This document shows positions 37,590 to 47,137 of a stretch of 64,000 bases of DNA, piece by piece. The stretch covers positions 1-64,000 of the forward strand of contig NZ_AZFV01000003.1 in NCBI RefSeq assembly GCF_001435815.1, in the 5' to 3' direction. Each line of letters opens with the position of its first letter. Position 1 is the first letter of the stretch. Under the pieces are notes generated by a model. It did no database searches and was not told the DNA's origin. It worked only from the letters and a program-made list of their open reading frames with translations. Made by a program: the position numbers and the translations under genes. This DNA is from Companilactobacillus nantensis DSM 16982 (GTDB lineage: Bacteria; Bacillota; Bacilli; Lactobacillales; Lactobacillaceae).

Positions 37590-38156
37590 ATTTTGAATAA
37601 TTAGTTCTGGACTAAGGGAACGTGAATCTAAGAATATTTTATAAGCTGTTTTAGGATTTTTAACTTTTTCTTGACTTAACCAATAGAGAATAAAATCGAT
37701 AATTCCCTGTGACAAAATTTCGTTAGCAAAATCAGTCGGAACTTTGTCTTTAAACATTGTTCCGCTATGGACGATTCTTAATATTAATAATTTGGCTTTA
37801 TGGATGATGACTGAATCGGGGCTTTTCATTAAAACGACAGCCAGTTCTTTTTGACTATATAAGTATTTGAATAGTTGAAAGAACGCATTATTATATTTGT
37901 CGTTTTGAATATCTGTCGGTGAAGCCTTGGGATATTTGTTGAAGATATCTTCAATTTGAAGTAGAACCTCATTTTCATATTTTTCAATTAGATCGTATTT
38001 ATCCAAGTAATGTAAATAAAAAGTACCCCGGTTTATTTGGGCTTCATTTACTAAGTCTTTGACTGATAGCTTATCGAATCCATTCAAATTAACTAGTTTT
38101 ATAAATGCTTTTTGGATTTTTATTTCCGTCTGAATAATCTTGAGATTAGTTTCCAT
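37563..38156 (-). CDS. TetR/AcrR-family transcriptional regulator
   Basis: 197 residues. The helix-turn-helix is in the N-terminal 60 residues (FDKLSVKDLVNEAQINRGTF, YLHYLDKYDL). The C-terminal ligand domain has no diagnostic motif. It is divergent from the YhgE-like permease and CDF genes, with a TCAACA...TGTTGA inverted repeat in the intergenic region, so it probably represses them. Confidence 0.85.
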   Translation of the reverse strand: METNLKIIQTEIKIQKAFIKLVNLNGFDKLSVKDLVNEAQINRGTFYLHYLDKYDLIEKYENEVLLQIEDIFNKYPKASPTDIQNDKYNNAFFQLFKYLYSQKELAVVLMKSPDSVIIHKAKLLILRIVHSGTMFKDKVPTDFANEILSQGIIDFILYWLSQEKVKNPKTAYKIFLDSRSLSPELIIQNKNNSLHKY

Positions 38157-38229
38157 AATTTATACCTGTTGAACACTTAGTTGATTTATTTAAGCTAATA
38201 ATAATAAAAAAAAGAATAAATTCAAGTAA

Positions 38230-38244
38230 TCAACACTTTGTTGA
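38230..38244. promoter_or_regulatory. Inverted repeat, probable TetR operator
   Basis: TCAACA-CTT-TGTTGA is a perfect inverted repeat between the divergent TetR and permease genes. Related half-sites are TGTTGAACAC at 38168 and ATCAACACAT at 38306. Confidence 0.6.
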
Positions 38245-38394
38245 ATATGTCGCTTGTATAAGGTTGATATAACTTGTTTTTGTATTTAAATGGCTGAATA
38301 CAAATCAACACATATAGAAATATTGAATATTGTTTAAATTGGAAAACTTTCTATTATATGAAATATACAAAATATTAAATGGATGGTGATTCCA

Positions 38395-39711
38395 ATGTTA
38401 AAAGCTGAATGGACCTATTTAATCAAGAATAAGATGTTTATTGTCGTGTTAATAGCAATCGCTTTGATTCCAGCAATTTACTGTTATTTGTACCTATCTT
38501 CAATGTGGAATACTTATGGGAAAACAGATAATATTCCTGTGGCAGTGGTCAATCAAGATCGTCGAGTTGAATATAATGGCAAAGATATTGCTATTGGAAG
38601 CAACTTATCGAAAAATCTTAAAAAGAGTGACTCACTTAATTTTAAAACAATGAGTTATGACAAAGCTGAGAAGAATTTAAAAAATGGCAAAGTTTATATG
38701 ACCGTTATTATTCCAAAGAATTTTTCGAAAAATGCAACAACCATTCTAACTAAGAATCCACAGAAAATGACAATCAAATATCGGATGAATTCAGGTCAGA
38801 ATTTTATTGTTTCGAAAATAACTAATGGTGCAGCTACTTCAATTAAACAAAATGTTTCGAAACAAGTAACACAACTATATTCAAAAATTATTTTGAGCGC
38901 ATTAAATGGAGCAACCGTTGGCATGAATCAAGCTGCCTCTGGAAATTATCAGTTAGCAGGAATTCCTAATACAAACGTTGTTGCAAAAGCAGGTAATCAA
39001 AAGATTTCCAACTCATTGGTAACTGGAGCACAAAGATTAGCTCAAATTAGCACTGACAATCAGAATGCCCAAATATTATCAAGTCCCATCAAAGAAGATG
39101 TGACCGATATTGCTAAAGTTCCAAATAATGGTACTGGCATGGCACCATTTGCAATTGCGATTGGTTTGTATGTTGGAGGAATTGCGCTTGGAACAATGTA
39201 TGATGGTTACGATCCGCGTAAGTATCCGAGAAGTGCGTTTAGTTGGTGGTTTTCAAAAGCTAGTGTTATCGGTATTGTTGCGACAATTCAATCAATTGTT
39301 CTATGGTTTACACTAATTAAATTCAATAATTTAGTTGTGAAGTCACAATCAGTTTTATTCTTAGAATTATTGCTGGGTTCCAGCTTATTCCTATCATTAA
39401 TTTTCTGCTTGAGAAATCTTTTAGGTGGTTTTGGGACTTGGCTAGTATCAATAGTATTAGTTTTGCAATTAGCGTCCTCAGGTGGATTATATCCAACTCA
39501 ACTGTTAAGTCCATTTGCCAAAGCAATGAATCAATGGTTACCGATGACATACCTAATTAATGCTTTGCGTGCAACTATTTCAACGAGTATTCCAATTCAA
39601 AATAGTTTATGGACAGTGGTCGCAATTACTGTTGGACTTAATTTATTGATTATCGCTAGATTCAAATTGGCGATGATTAAAAATCCAATTGTAGTCGGTG
39701 GTGATGAGTAA
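38395..39711 (+). CDS. YhgE/Pip-like ABC-2-type membrane protein
   Basis: 438 residues: N-terminal helix (about 14-33, MFIVVLIAIALIPAIYCYLY), a large external domain to about 250, then five or six helices. The start NKMFIVVLIAIALIP and VAVVNQDR match YhgE/Pip proteins; the C-terminal part resembles ABC-2 permeases. No ATPase gene is adjacent. It is about half the length of typical YhgE. ATG 38395 follows GGTGA. The stop overlaps the CDF gene start. Confidence 0.8.
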   Translation: MLKAEWTYLIKNKMFIVVLIAIALIPAIYCYLYLSSMWNTYGKTDNIPVAVVNQDRRVEYNGKDIAIGSNLSKNLKKSDSLNFKTMSYDKAEKNLKNGKVYMTVIIPKNFSKNATTILTKNPQKMTIKYRMNSGQNFIVSKITNGAATSIKQNVSKQVTQLYSKIILSALNGATVGMNQAASGNYQLAGIPNTNVVAKAGNQKISNSLVTGAQRLAQISTDNQNAQILSSPIKEDVTDIAKVPNNGTGMAPFAIAIGLYVGGIALGTMYDGYDPRKYPRSAFSWWFSKASVIGIVATIQSIVLWFTLIKFNNLVVKSQSVLFLELLLGSSLFLSLIFCLRNLLGGFGTWLVSIVLVLQLASSGGLYPTQLLSPFAKAMNQWLPMTYLINALRATISTSIPIQNSLWTVVAITVGLNLLIIARFKLAMIKNPIVVGGDE

Positions 39712-40594
39712 TTTGGATTATAAAGATTTTGAAAAAAATGATATTCATGTTTTACGACAAGCTCAATTTGTTGCATCAATGAATGTCACATTTTACCTGA
39801 TTATTTCGATAGCAAAGATTATTATTGGAAATATTGCCAAATCTACAGCTCTAAAAGCAGATGGTTATAATGGTGCAACTGATACATTGGCGTATTTGAT
39901 TATTATTATGGGCATTGCCTTTGCAAAGCGACCGAAAAACCAGGAGCATCGATTTGGGTACGCCAAAGCAGAAACAATTTCAACGTTAATAACGTCCATT
40001 TTAATAATAGAGACAAGCCTTTGGGTAATTTGGAAGGGAATTATTGATTGGGTTAATAATAGTTCAGAAAAGCCAGATTCTTTAGCGGCGGTGATAGGAA
40101 TTGGTAGCGGAGTTCTGACGTTCATGGTTTTCTTACTAAACAAATATTTTGCTAAAAAGATTCATAGCAAACCGTTATTGACATCATCAAAAGATCAGAA
40201 GTGGGATGGTATAACTGCAGTATTAACTGGTTTAGCAATTTTAGTTTCTGATTGGGGATTTCCTTGGATTGATAAATTGACAGCTATCGTTATTGGACTA
40301 TTGATGCTTAGAACAGGACTCTTCATTTTGAATAGTAGTGCATTTAAATTAATTGATGGATTTAGTAATGAATCATTGAATCAAGTTAAATTTGAACTAT
40401 ATAAATTTCCTCAAGTGGAGGAAATTGTCAAAATTAACGGAAGAGAATATGAAAATGATATTTATATTTCGGCCATTGTGAAAGTTGATCGTAGTCTGAC
40501 TGTAAGTGATACGATGAAGTTAACGAAGACTATGCAGAACTATTTACAAAGACGATGTGGAATTTTTGAATTAGATATTCAGTATGTCTCGTAA
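39704..40594 (+). CDS. Cation diffusion facilitator transporter
   Basis: 296 residues from ATG 39704; GTG codons three and six bases upstream are alternatives. Four to six membrane helices followed by a C-terminal cytoplasmic domain (about 210-296). The helix-2 metal site reads DGYNGATDTL, with Asn where many CDFs have His or Asp, as reported for Mn exporters. In helix 5 KWDGITAVLTG has only one Asp, with Ala where the second acidic ligand is expected. Metal specificity is unresolved. EHRFGYAKAET is typical of the family. Confidence 0.82.
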   Translation: MSNLDYKDFEKNDIHVLRQAQFVASMNVTFYLIISIAKIIIGNIAKSTALKADGYNGATDTLAYLIIIMGIAFAKRPKNQEHRFGYAKAETISTLITSILIIETSLWVIWKGIIDWVNNSSEKPDSLAAVIGIGSGVLTFMVFLLNKYFAKKIHSKPLLTSSKDQKWDGITAVLTGLAILVSDWGFPWIDKLTAIVIGLLMLRTGLFILNSSAFKLIDGFSNESLNQVKFELYKFPQVEEIVKINGREYENDIYISAIVKVDRSLTVSDTMKLTKTMQNYLQRRCGIFELDIQYVS

Positions 40595-40701
40595 TAAGTT
40601 TCTTAGTTCACATTCATTCAAATATCAATTTGCTAGATACTATCACCGCGACTGCTTATTTGGGCTCTTCCTCAAGTTTGGTTACTTTTTCATGAGACAG
40701 C

Positions 40702-40756
40702 AAATAAGAATGAGTAAATTCCTGTAACATTGGGATTTATTCATTCTTATTTTTTT
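40702..40756. terminator. Terminator between convergent CDF and MFS genes
   Basis: AAATAAGAATGA.TAAAT.CC pairs with GG.ATTTA.TCATTCTTATTT over about 20 bp, followed by T-run. A second inverted pair, CTCAAGTTTG (40672) and CAAACTTGAG (40777), encloses it. Confidence 0.85.
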
Positions 40757-40793
40757 ATGCTATTTATATTCTAATCAAACTTGAGAAAGAACC

Positions 40794-42530
40794 TTATTCA
40801 TGCTTTCTTTTAAAGATGAATACAATAACAAAGCTGGCAAGTACTAAAGGATATTCAATTGCATATAAGTTAAGAAATGAATCTGTTAATTTATTGTGTA
40901 GGTGATTCTGTATATTTCTTGTCGCATGTCTAATTTCTCTATTAAGTGTATTTACTTTCTTATTAACAGTATTGGTAACAGCTTGATGAATCTTTGCGTC
41001 GGCTGCGGGTGGTAAACTCATACCAAGTGCCATTTGTTTTTGAGCAACAACTTTAGTATACGTTTCATTAATTAATTCATTTTTCTTAGAGTCATCGATT
41101 GTACTACTTTTAAACTTGCTAGAAGTATTTACATTATTATTACTGCTTGAAATTAATTTATCGTGTAATTTATTTTTTATTTTTGTTTTTGAACTACGAT
41201 CTACATTAATATTGTTAACCTGTCCAACTGCATAATTATATGTTTCATACTTGGCATCGGTTATATTACCACTTAACATGGAAAGAAAGAGTGCCATACC
41301 AATGATAATACCGACGTTTCTCATAACATTTAAAACATTTTGACCAGCTGTTAATTCTGTACCTTGAAGCTCTGCGATACCAACTGTTAGAGCTGGACCA
41401 CTAATGAATCCGATACCAAATCCAATGATAATATCGATTATGTACAATTGGTTCCAATTATTAGCTACATTTAAATTGCTCAACATATAAATACCCGTTC
41501 CTGAAGCTAAAATCCCTATTCCAACTAGAAGTCTATTAGAGATTTTTCCAATAAGCGCAATGGATAACGGATTAGAAATTAGCAGTGCAATAGACATTGG
41601 GGTTATGAGAAAAGCTGCTTTTAATTGTGAAACGTCTATTACTTTTGTTAAGTATGTTGGCAGAATACCTATGAAACTAGCTAAAGTAATGAATGCGACT
41701 AAGATACTAGTTATTGAGGCAACAAAATCACGATTTTTGAATAGATTCATTGGAATAATTGGCTCTTTTGTTCTTATTTCATATAGAATAAATAGTAAAA
41801 ATAAAGTTATAGAACTAATACCGCAACCAAGTGTTCCAAAACTTGTCCAGCCCCAATCACGTCCGTTTACTAAAGCTGATGTCATTAATAAAAGTGTTCC
41901 AACAATTAGGGATGTACCAATAGTATCTAATTTAACATTCTTGGTTAGTTCATTTTTCATTGATAGAGTTGAAAAAGTGCTTATTAGTAAAATAATGACA
42001 ATTGGTATATTAATGAGAAATACCCAGTGCCAGCCAAAGAATTGTGAGACAATACCACCAATAGCTGGCCCCATAGCTGAACCAAGTGCTTGTGTTACAC
42101 CTAAAATGGCTACAACTTTTGAGCGTTCTTCTTTAGTGGCGATATTTAAAGAAATGAGCATAGCGGCAGGTAACATTGTTGCAGCACCAATACTTTGAAT
42201 AGCTCGACCAATTAATAGAATAGTTAAATTACCTGAAGTTCCACTGACAATTGATCCTATTAGGAAAATCAAAAGTGCTACATTGAGTAATTTAACTCTG
42301 CCAAACATGTCACCTAAACGTCCTACTGGAATTAACAGTGAGGCAAATAGAATCGTGTAAATATTAATCGACCATGATAAGTTGTTTAAAGATACATTAA
42401 AAGCTGTCTGAATCTTGGGTAAAGTAATGTTCATAATACTAGTATCTAGAATCACTAAAAAACCAATAATGGACATTGTAATAATTATTGCGGTTTTCTT
42501 ACCAGCACTAATATTTTTCATAGTTATCAC
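40794..42530 (-). CDS. MFS multidrug transporter (QacA/EmrB-like, DHA2)
   Basis: 578 residues, 14 membrane helices. DHA2 motifs are VILDTSIMNITLPKIQ in helix 1, GRLGDMFGRVKLLN in the first cytoplasmic loop, and AMGPAIGGIVSQFFGWHWVF in the motif C region. Between helices 13 and 14 there is an external insertion of roughly 130 residues (about 430-555) rich in Asn, Lys and Ser. Ends with IFKRKHE. It is divergent from a TetR regulator that probably represses it. GGGAGTGATA precedes the start. Confidence 0.88.
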   Translation of the reverse strand: MITMKNISAGKKTAIIITMSIIGFLVILDTSIMNITLPKIQTAFNVSLNNLSWSINIYTILFASLLIPVGRLGDMFGRVKLLNVALLIFLIGSIVSGTSGNLTILLIGRAIQSIGAATMLPAAMLISLNIATKEERSKVVAILGVTQALGSAMGPAIGGIVSQFFGWHWVFLINIPIVIILLISTFSTLSMKNELTKNVKLDTIGTSLIVGTLLLMTSALVNGRDWGWTSFGTLGCGISSITLFLLFILYEIRTKEPIIPMNLFKNRDFVASITSILVAFITLASFIGILPTYLTKVIDVSQLKAAFLITPMSIALLISNPLSIALIGKISNRLLVGIGILASGTGIYMLSNLNVANNWNQLYIIDIIIGFGIGFISGPALTVGIAELQGTELTAGQNVLNVMRNVGIIIGMALFLSMLSGNITDAKYETYNYAVGQVNNINVDRSSKTKIKNKLHDKLISSSNNNVNTSSKFKSSTIDDSKKNELINETYTKVVAQKQMALGMSLPPAADAKIHQAVTNTVNKKVNTLNREIRHATRNIQNHLHNKLTDSFLNLYAIEYPLVLASFVIVFIFKRKHE

Positions 42531-42625
42531 TCCCGTTCTTTGTTTATTTCGAGAGTATTATTATTCAAATATTTATATAGAGCCATTAATAACCCTGTGA
42601 TTTTAATAAAATAGAGGTGAGTGTA

Positions 42626-43192
42626 ATGGATAGAGACACATCGGTAGAAAATGTAACGCGAATGCAGAAACAAACAAAATATTGGATAAAAGATTCATTA
42701 ATAGAGCTTTTAAAAGATTATGATTTGGAAGAGATTACTGTTAAGCAAATTGTTGTAACAGCGAATATATCTCGTCCAACCTTTTATCGTTACTACGCAA
42801 CCAAAGAAGAAGTTTTAGAAGAACTTATTAATGATATGATCCAGGGATATGCTGTAACCGCTATGGAAACAGTACCGACAACCTTTGATGAAGTGTTAAA
42901 GATCTTTTTAGACTATTTTCAGAAGAAACAAAGTATTATTAAGGTTTTAATCAGAGCGCACTTGACTGATTATTTTACTTCTGCTTTTACCAAAGGCTTT
43001 GTTGAAAGAATAGATGAATTTCCAGCATCATGGAGAAATTGGGAAACTAATTTACAAATTAGTTTAGGTGCTCAATTTGCTACGGGAGGTCTCATTAATG
43101 TCTTAGTAGGGTGGATTGCAACAGGCTGTGAAATAGATAGTGAAATAATAGTTCGAGATATTATGATGATTTTGCATGATTTGAACGAATAG
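42626..43192 (+). CDS. TetR-family transcriptional regulator
   Basis: 188 residues from ATG 42626 after AGAGGTGA; the GTG at 42617 lies in that site. The HTH is at about 31-60 (EITVKQIVVTANISRPTFYR). The C-terminal domain ends GWIATGCEIDSEIIVRDI, as in TetR C-terminal ligand domains of lactobacilli. Divergent from the QacA-like gene across a 95-bp AT-rich region. Confidence 0.86.
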   Translation: MDRDTSVENVTRMQKQTKYWIKDSLIELLKDYDLEEITVKQIVVTANISRPTFYRYYATKEEVLEELINDMIQGYAVTAMETVPTTFDEVLKIFLDYFQKKQSIIKVLIRAHLTDYFTSAFTKGFVERIDEFPASWRNWETNLQISLGAQFATGGLINVLVGWIATGCEIDSEIIVRDIMMILHDLNE

Positions 43193-43261
43193 ATATAAGT
43201 ACAGTTGTCCTTGTTAGTTGAACTTATATGGATATGATGATAATGGTAATATTAGCAGGAT

Positions 43262-43308
43262 AAAAGGCTCGTATACTTACAAAAATAAATGTAGATATGC
43301 GGGCTTTT
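43262..43308 (+). terminator. Terminator of the second TetR gene
   Basis: AAAAGGCTCGTATACTTACA pairs with TGTAGATATGCGGGCTTTT (a few mismatches), followed by TCATTTG. Confidence 0.7.
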
Positions 43309-43400
43309 CATTTGTTCTTGATCGACTGTTGATTTCACGAGTAACCGAACTGAGAGCTAAAATTAATGGTGTAAGAGGGTCCCAAAATAAGGAGCAGATA

Positions 43401-43625
43401 CTAAGCAACTATACCTACAAAAACTGTTCCTCTAACGACACCGATAACTCTTTTTGATTCAGTAATTTCAGGTTTCGTCCATTGATGAGAAGTTATTTGT
43501 CGTTTATAAACACTTTTAAATAGCCACCAAAGATAAGTATTAAAGATTGAATAGATAACTCCATAGATAAAATTGTTTAGATGGCTAAAAGGGTTAACAG
43601 CAATTAAGCGAGTCAGAATGGGCAT
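43401..43625 (-). pseudogene. Fragment of a small membrane-protein gene
   Basis: A minus-strand reading frame starting MPILTRLIAVNPFSHLNNF shows codon use like that of real genes here and a hydrophobic stretch (FIYGVIYSIFNTYLWWLF), ending GTVFVGIVA. There is no ribosome site, and its 5' end collides with the plus-strand fragment 43598-43756. It is probably a 5'-truncated remnant. I do not recognise the family. Confidence 0.35.
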
Positions 43626-43756
43626 GGAAAAAATGGGCAAATAGTCCCACTGATGGACAACGATTTTCAATTGAATATGGTAGGGCTATGTATCAGGCAC
43701 AACTGTCTGAAACAAATAAAATGTTAAAAGAATTAAAATCCAAAGATTTAAATTAA
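43598..43756 (+). pseudogene. C-terminal gene fragment, unknown family
   Basis: A stop-free frame of 52 codons reads QQLSESEWAWKKWANS then ends QLSETNKMLKELKSKDLN. It has no start codon or ribosome site and begins after an in-frame stop. The Trp/Lys-rich helical end looks like the C-terminus of a real protein. Together with the minus-strand fragment it marks a deletion junction. The rest of 43193-43910 holds only terminators and AT-rich sequence. Confidence 0.4.
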
Positions 43757-43860
43757 ATGGAAACTAAGAATGTGTTTAATTCGATTGAATAAAATTGCGC
43801 TTTTAATGAAAAGAGAATAAAGTTCTATAATCGTAAGATGAGGTGATAAATGATTACAGA

Positions 43861-43906
43861 AAAAAAGCAATCAACTTATGAATTTCAGTTAAGTTGATTG
43901 CTTTTT
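43861..43906. terminator. Bidirectional terminator of the isochorismatase gene
   Basis: AAAAAGCAATCAACTTA and TAAGTTGATTGCTTTTT form a perfect stem with A-run and T-run at the two ends. Confidence 0.9.
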
Positions 43907-43910
43907 GTAA

Positions 43911-44414
43911 TTAACAATTAATTGGACTTGTCGTAGTTACAAATTCAGTAAACCGATGTTTCCAAATTTGGGCATGGTGTTGTTTGATTTGTTGTGCAGT
44001 GAGTAAATTACTATCCATGGTAGTTATGCCATCGATTAACAGGTTAATTGTAAATCCTAGATGGTAGGCTACACGAATAGTGGTATCAACGCAAAACTCT
44101 ACCTGAGCTCCACAAATCTCAATTGAGTCCAAATGATTCATTTTGAGAAATGATTCCAAACCGGTTTGGTAGAAAGAATCAGGCCGTGTTTTATTGTAAA
44201 ACGTATCAGTGCCAAGTGCATGTAATCTATCAAATAACTGCCAGTTTTTGCTGGCAACTTCCATTTCTGGTTCAGTATGCTGGATAAAAATCACAGGCAG
44301 TTTAGCTTGATGATATTGATCAATTCGTTTATTGATTGTTGCAATAACGTGTTCTCTTTGATCGAGTTTAGAAAGTGCATTTTGCATGTCAATTACTATT
44401 AATGCTTTTGCCAC
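43911..44414 (-). CDS. Isochorismatase-like cysteine hydrolase
   Basis: 167 residues. The catalytic triad pattern of the family is visible: Asp in VIDMQNAL, Lys in YNKTRPDSF and the nucleophile Cys in GAQVEFCVDTTIRVAYHLGF. Related proteins hydrolyse nicotinamide or other amides, and the substrate cannot be told. The gene starts 27 bp after the lipid-kinase-like gene on the same strand, with GGAAGGGATTG before ATG. Confidence 0.87.
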   Translation of the reverse strand: MAKALIVIDMQNALSKLDQREHVIATINKRIDQYHQAKLPVIFIQHTEPEMEVASKNWQLFDRLHALGTDTFYNKTRPDSFYQTGLESFLKMNHLDSIEICGAQVEFCVDTTIRVAYHLGFTINLLIDGITTMDSNLLTAQQIKQHHAQIWKHRFTEFVTTTSPINC

Positions 44415-44441
44415 AGAATCAATCCCTTCCTATTCATATTG

Positions 44442-45395
44442 TTAATCCTCATTAACTGGCAGCCAGAATAGGTGCTGGTTAACTTGAAAATGTAAATCAA
44501 AGTTATGTTTGTTCAATTCCTCGCCATCCATTTGACCAAATTGTTTGGGGGAACTCTGGAGAGTGAAGTCAGTTCGTTCGATATGCCAAACATTTTTATC
44601 TTGTAAATGTGAACCATCAGTTAATAGCTTGGTTAAAAGTTTAGCAAAAGTTAGACCAGTGATTTTTTTGACGACTACCAAATTCAAGTGGTGATTAAAT
44701 GGATTAGCTGTTGGATCAATGGCAAAGCCACCACCAAAGTAGGGATGATTGGTTGCTACAACAATATAAGCTGAATCAAAATGTTTTTGTTGTGCTGCAT
44801 AGTCAACGTCTAATTTGAAAGCTGGTTGCCGTGTAATGGCTTTTAACAAATTGGTTAAGTAAGAGAGTGTTCCTAGACGTAGCTTGTTGAGAAACTCCTT
44901 ACGGGCAGAATGGTTAGTATAATAAACCGTGCTGGCATCGAATCCAATCCCGATGTTATTAATGAAGTAGTGTGAAAAATTAGGTCCAGTTGCTTGACCG
45001 ATATCAATTGTTCGCGGTTTTTCCATAGAAAGAATCGCTTGTATCAAGCGGACTGGATCTTTAATTTTTAATTTTATACCTCGACTGAAGTCATTGCCAG
45101 AACCTCCTGGAATATAACCAAGCGGGGTATTAGGAAAGTTTGATTGTTTAACGCCATTGACACACTGGTTGAGTGTTCCATCACCACCGATAACGACAAT
45201 TTTAACGTTAGATAATTGTTGATTAGCAAGTTCCTTAGCAATGCGGATGCCATCGCCATCGGACCTAGTAGTGTGAACTTCATAATTTAAATTTATTGAA
45301 TCGAGAAAATTTGTCACCTTACGGCAGGCACTTTTAGCGTGACCATTGCCAGCATGGTAGTTGAGGATGATTTCTATTTTATTTGTTTTACTCAT
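44442..45395 (-). CDS. Diacylglycerol kinase family lipid kinase (YegS/DgkB-like)
   Basis: 317 residues. The nucleotide-binding motif GGDGTLNQCVNG is near residue 77 and the family GGSGNDFSRG near 97. The C-terminal domain includes GGGFAIDPTANP and QMDGEE. Soluble enzymes of this family phosphorylate diacylglycerol or related lipids. AAAGGATT precedes the ATG. Confidence 0.88.
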   Translation of the reverse strand: MSKTNKIEIILNYHAGNGHAKSACRKVTNFLDSINLNYEVHTTRSDGDGIRIAKELANQQLSNVKIVVIGGDGTLNQCVNGVKQSNFPNTPLGYIPGGSGNDFSRGIKLKIKDPVRLIQAILSMEKPRTIDIGQATGPNFSHYFINNIGIGFDASTVYYTNHSARKEFLNKLRLGTLSYLTNLLKAITRQPAFKLDVDYAAQQKHFDSAYIVVATNHPYFGGGFAIDPTANPFNHHLNLVVVKKITGLTFAKLLTKLLTDGSHLQDKNVWHIERTDFTLQSSPKQFGQMDGEELNKHNFDLHFQVNQHLFWLPVNED

Positions 45396-45412
45396 GTGTT
45401 GAATCCTTTAAA

Positions 45413-45440
45413 TAAAAAAAGAAGATCAAATGATCTTCTT
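45413..45440 (-). terminator. Terminator of the rpoY-RNase J operon
   Basis: On the minus strand AAGAAGATCA and TGATCTTCTT form a perfect stem followed by T-run, directly after the RNase J stop. Confidence 0.9.
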
Positions 45441-47134
45441 TAGATTGAAGTTCCTATTAACATTGGCAAGATGACAGGGTTTCTAGCTGTACGTTTGTAC
45501 AAGAATTCTTGTAATCCTTCAATGATGATACGTTTCAATGTTGCTTCAGTAACTTTTTCATTTTCGTCATTGTCAAAAGCATTCTTGATCAAGTGGAAGA
45601 CACGTTTTTGTGCTTGGTTGATCAATTCGCCAGATTCACGCATGTATACGAAACCACGTGAAAGAATATCTGGTCCAGCTAAGACGATATGTTTTTGATA
45701 ATCGATTGTTGCAACAACGACAACCATTCCTTCTTCAGAAAGAACTTGACGGTCGTGGATAACAACATTGCCGATATCACCAACACCCTTACCATCGACG
45801 TAAACATCGCCAGCAGGGAAGTGACCAGCTACATGAGCTGTATCTTTAGTTAGTGCTAGAACATCACCATTTTCCAAAAGGAAGGAGTGATCTTGTGGCA
45901 CGTCACACAATTCAGCTAATTCCGTGTGAATCTTCAACATTCTGTATTCACCGTGAATTGGCATAAAGAACTTAGGCTTCATCAAGCGAAGCATCAATTC
46001 TTGTTCTTCTTGACCACCGTGACCAGAAGCATGGATGTTGTTAACTTTACCATGAATGACTTCGGCACCAGCTTCAGAAAGTTGGTTGATCAAGTGATTA
46101 ACACTAATTGTGTTACCAGGAATAGGGTTACTTGAGAAAATAACTGTGTCGCCTGGTTGGATAGTGATTTGTCTGTGAGTACCATTAGCGATACGACTCA
46201 AAGCAGCCAAAGGTTCACCTTGTGATCCAGTACATAAAATCAAAGTTTCACTAGCAGGTGTTTTGTTCAAAGCATGTGGGTCAATCAACATGTCGTCAGG
46301 GATATTCAAGTATCCTAATTCACGACCATTTTCGATTGCACCTTCCATACTTCGTCCAAAGACCGCAATTTTACGACCTTGTTGAATCGCAGCATCGACC
46401 GCTTGAGAAATACGATAGATATTTGAAGCAAAGGTAGCAAAGATGATACGACCTTGAATTGTTTCAAAAATTTGGTGAATCGTTAAACCAACAGAACGTT
46501 CTGACTTAGAGAAGGTAGGAATTTCAGCATTTGTACTATCAGATAGTAAACATAAAACACCTTTAGCACCAAGTGCAGCCATCTTTTGTAAGTTAGGGGA
46601 AGGCAATCCCGCAACAGGTGTTAAGTCGAACTTAAAGTCACCAGTTTCAACGATAATTCCTTGAGGTGTATGAACGGCAATACCTAAGGTATCAGGGATT
46701 GAGTGAGTTGTTCTAAAGAATGAAACACTTGTCTTAGGGAATTTGATAACATCATCTTCGTGTAAGACATGCATTTCAGTTGTTCTTAGTAAACCATGTT
46801 CTTCCAATTTACCTTTAATTAATGCACATGCAAGTGGACCGGCATAAACAGGAATATTAGGAAGTTCTTGGAGAAGATAAGGGATACCACCAATGTGATC
46901 TTCGTGACCGTGGGTGATGAAAAGTCCCTTGATCTTATCTTTGTTTTCTACTAAGTAACTGTAGTCAGAAATGACGTAGTCAATTCCGAGAAGTTCGTCT
47001 TCTGGAAACTTAATTCCGGCATCAATCACGATCAATTCGTCTTGATATTGAACTCCGTACATATTTTTACCGATTTCGCCAAGGCCCCCGATGGCAAAAA
47101 CGGCAACTTCATTATTTTTAACTTTAAACGACAT
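45440..47134 (-). CDS. rnjA: Ribonuclease J
   Basis: Metallo-beta-lactamase/beta-CASP nuclease with 5'-3' exonuclease and endonuclease activity in mRNA decay. 564 residues. The zinc motif [10 protein letters not shown] is near residue 75, with later motifs [24 protein letters not shown] and [11 protein letters not shown]. The start codon lies 3 bases after the rpoY stop. Size and the rpoY partner favour RNase J1. Confidence 0.95.
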   Translation of the reverse strand: MSFKVKNNEVAVFAIGGLGEIGKNMYGVQYQDELIVIDAGIKFPEDELLGIDYVISDYSYLVENKDKIKGLFITHGHEDHIGGIPYLLQELPNIPVYAGPLACALIKGKLEEHGLLRTTEMHVLHEDDVIKFPKTSVSFFRTTHSIPDTLGIAVHTPQGIIVETGDFKFDLTPVAGLPSPNLQKMAALGAKGVLCLLSDSTNAEIPTFSKSERSVGLTIHQIFETIQGRIIFATFASNIYRISQAVDAAIQQGRKIAVFGRSMEGAIENGRELGYLNIPDDMLIDPHALNKTPASETLILCTGSQGEPLAALSRIANGTHRQITIQPGDTVIFSSNPIPGNTISVNHLINQLSEAGAEVIHGKVNNIHASGHGGQEEQELMLRLMKPKFFMPIHGEYRMLKIHTELAELCDVPQDHSFLLENGDVLALTKDTAHVAGHFPAGDVYVDGKGVGDIGNVVIHDRQVLSEEGMVVVVATIDYQKHIVLAGPDILSRGFVYMRESGELINQAQKRVFHLIKNAFDNDENEKVTEATLKRIIIEGLQEFLYKRTARNPVILPMLIGTSI

Positions 47135-47137
47135 TAA

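Noticed and set aside
41560-42198. 212-codon plus-strand open frame
   Set aside because: Antisense to the QacA-like transporter; hydrophobic composition is mirrored from the real gene and there is no ribosome site.
43218-43457. 79-codon plus-strand frame MNLYGYDDNGN...
   Set aside because: Runs through the terminator of the TetR gene and lacks a ribosome site.
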